Shown here: one piece after another, positions 63,701-64,000 of the stretch
Numbering within the stretch: the stretch's first letter is position 1
Layout of the letters: every line of letters begins with the position of its first letter
DNA from: RH-AL1 sp965277735
Lineage (GTDB): Bacteria; Pseudomonadota; Alphaproteobacteria; Rhizobiales; Beijerinckiaceae
NCBI GenBank assembly: GCA_965277735.1
Contig: CBDIDO010000003.1
Location: forward strand, 2,914,001 to 2,978,000
DNA length: 64,000 bases
Reading direction: 5' to 3'
The notes under the pieces: generated by a model
Database searches by the model: none
The model's input: only the letters and a program-made list of their open reading frames with translations
What the model was told of the DNA's origin: nothing
Position numbers and translations under genes: made by a program

Positions 63701-64000
63701 TCAGTGTGACGGCTTCGCGAGGGGCACGCGAATGCTCGCATCGGCCGCGAGGGCGGTGTCGGCACCGGCCTTGTAGGTAGGGAATTTGTCGAGCTGGTCC
63801 GGCGTGAATTCGACGATCTCCATGAATTGGCCCGAGACGACCATGGCATCGACGGGCACCGCGATGGGACGCGCACCGAAGCCGAAGAAGCCGCCGTAGT
63901 CGACCACGACCGAGATCGTGCCGTCGGCCGCGCGAACGATCTGCTCGACGTGGCCGAGGATCGGTTGGCTTTCCAACGGCTGCAGCACCGCGTGGTGGAT
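63701..64000 (-). CDS. PRC-barrel domain protein, 5' end outside window
   Basis: The frame stays open to base 64000 (IHHAVLQPLE... at the edge), so the start lies outside the window. The visible part has the PRC-barrel pattern ILGHVEQIVRAADGTISVVVDYGGFFGFGARPIAVPVDAM. These domains are found in small periplasmic or RNA-related proteins. Confidence 0.8.
   Translation of the reverse strand: MHHAVLQPLESQPILGHVEQIVRAADGTISVVVDYGGFFGFGARPIAVPVDAMVVSGQFMEIVEFTPDQLDKFPTYKAGADTALAADASIRVPLAKPSH

Overview
The window is GC-rich DNA (roughly two thirds G+C by eye). Gene content and order point to an alphaproteobacterium, most likely of the order Hyphomicrobiales (Rhizobiales). Supporting signs are the trpA-accD-folC order, an AccD without its zinc-finger cysteines, YcjX/YcjF homologues, DUF1127 and YdcH small proteins, and a sorbitol/mannitol-type ABC transporter with SorC regulators. 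I cannot name the genus from sequence alone.

Layout. 0-6.5 kb: a frameshifted DUF2167 gene, two coupled membrane proteins, a GGDEF-EAL c-di-GMP protein and an unknown helical protein with its own terminator. 6.7-15.2 kb: an HD hydrolase, an alpha/beta hydrolase, tRNA-Val(GAC), a 30-residue membrane microprotein, DUF1993, a CYTH-CHAD protein and the YcjX-YcjF pair. 15.2-20.4 kb: an iron-siderophore operon (TonB receptor, MFS transporter, FhuF-like reductase) divergent from a DmeF-type metal exporter. 20.4-26.5 kb: a CorA/ZntB-type transporter, folC, accD, trpA and an aldo/keto reductase. 26.6-26.8 kb: a regularly spaced array of 16-bp palindromes in a non-coding gap. 27-33.4 kb: a GNAT enzyme, oligoendopeptidase F, VapBC, purEK and small proteins. 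33.5-43.8 kb: a polyol uptake and catabolism locus (SorC regulator, binding protein, two permeases, ATPase, SDR dehydrogenase, FGGY kinase, second SorC regulator, OprB porin). 44-48 kb: a 1291-residue collagen-like protein ending in a Hint domain. 48.3-57.9 kb: an MFS exporter with a divergent TetR, a response regulator disrupted by a 44-bp inversion, an RND efflux operon and another TetR. 58.2-63.7 kb: a tightly coupled five-gene biosynthetic cluster (DUF2064 transferase, membrane glycosyltransferase, radical SAM/SPASM, GT2, threonine-synthase-like PLP enzyme) followed by a TlpA-like thioredoxin. The window ends inside a PRC-barrel gene.

How the genes work together. The polyol locus reads as one pathway: porin and ABC transporter import a sugar alcohol, the SDR oxidises it to a ketose, and the kinase phosphorylates it. 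Two different palindromic operators lie next to the two SorC regulators. Several regulators have palindromes directly in their own promoter regions (VapB, two TetR systems, the RND operon, DmeF).

The most unusual signals are the inverted segment in the response regulator at 51292-51335, the helically phased palindrome array at 26610-26781, the collagen-Hint surface protein, and the uncharacterised cluster at 58255-63040.
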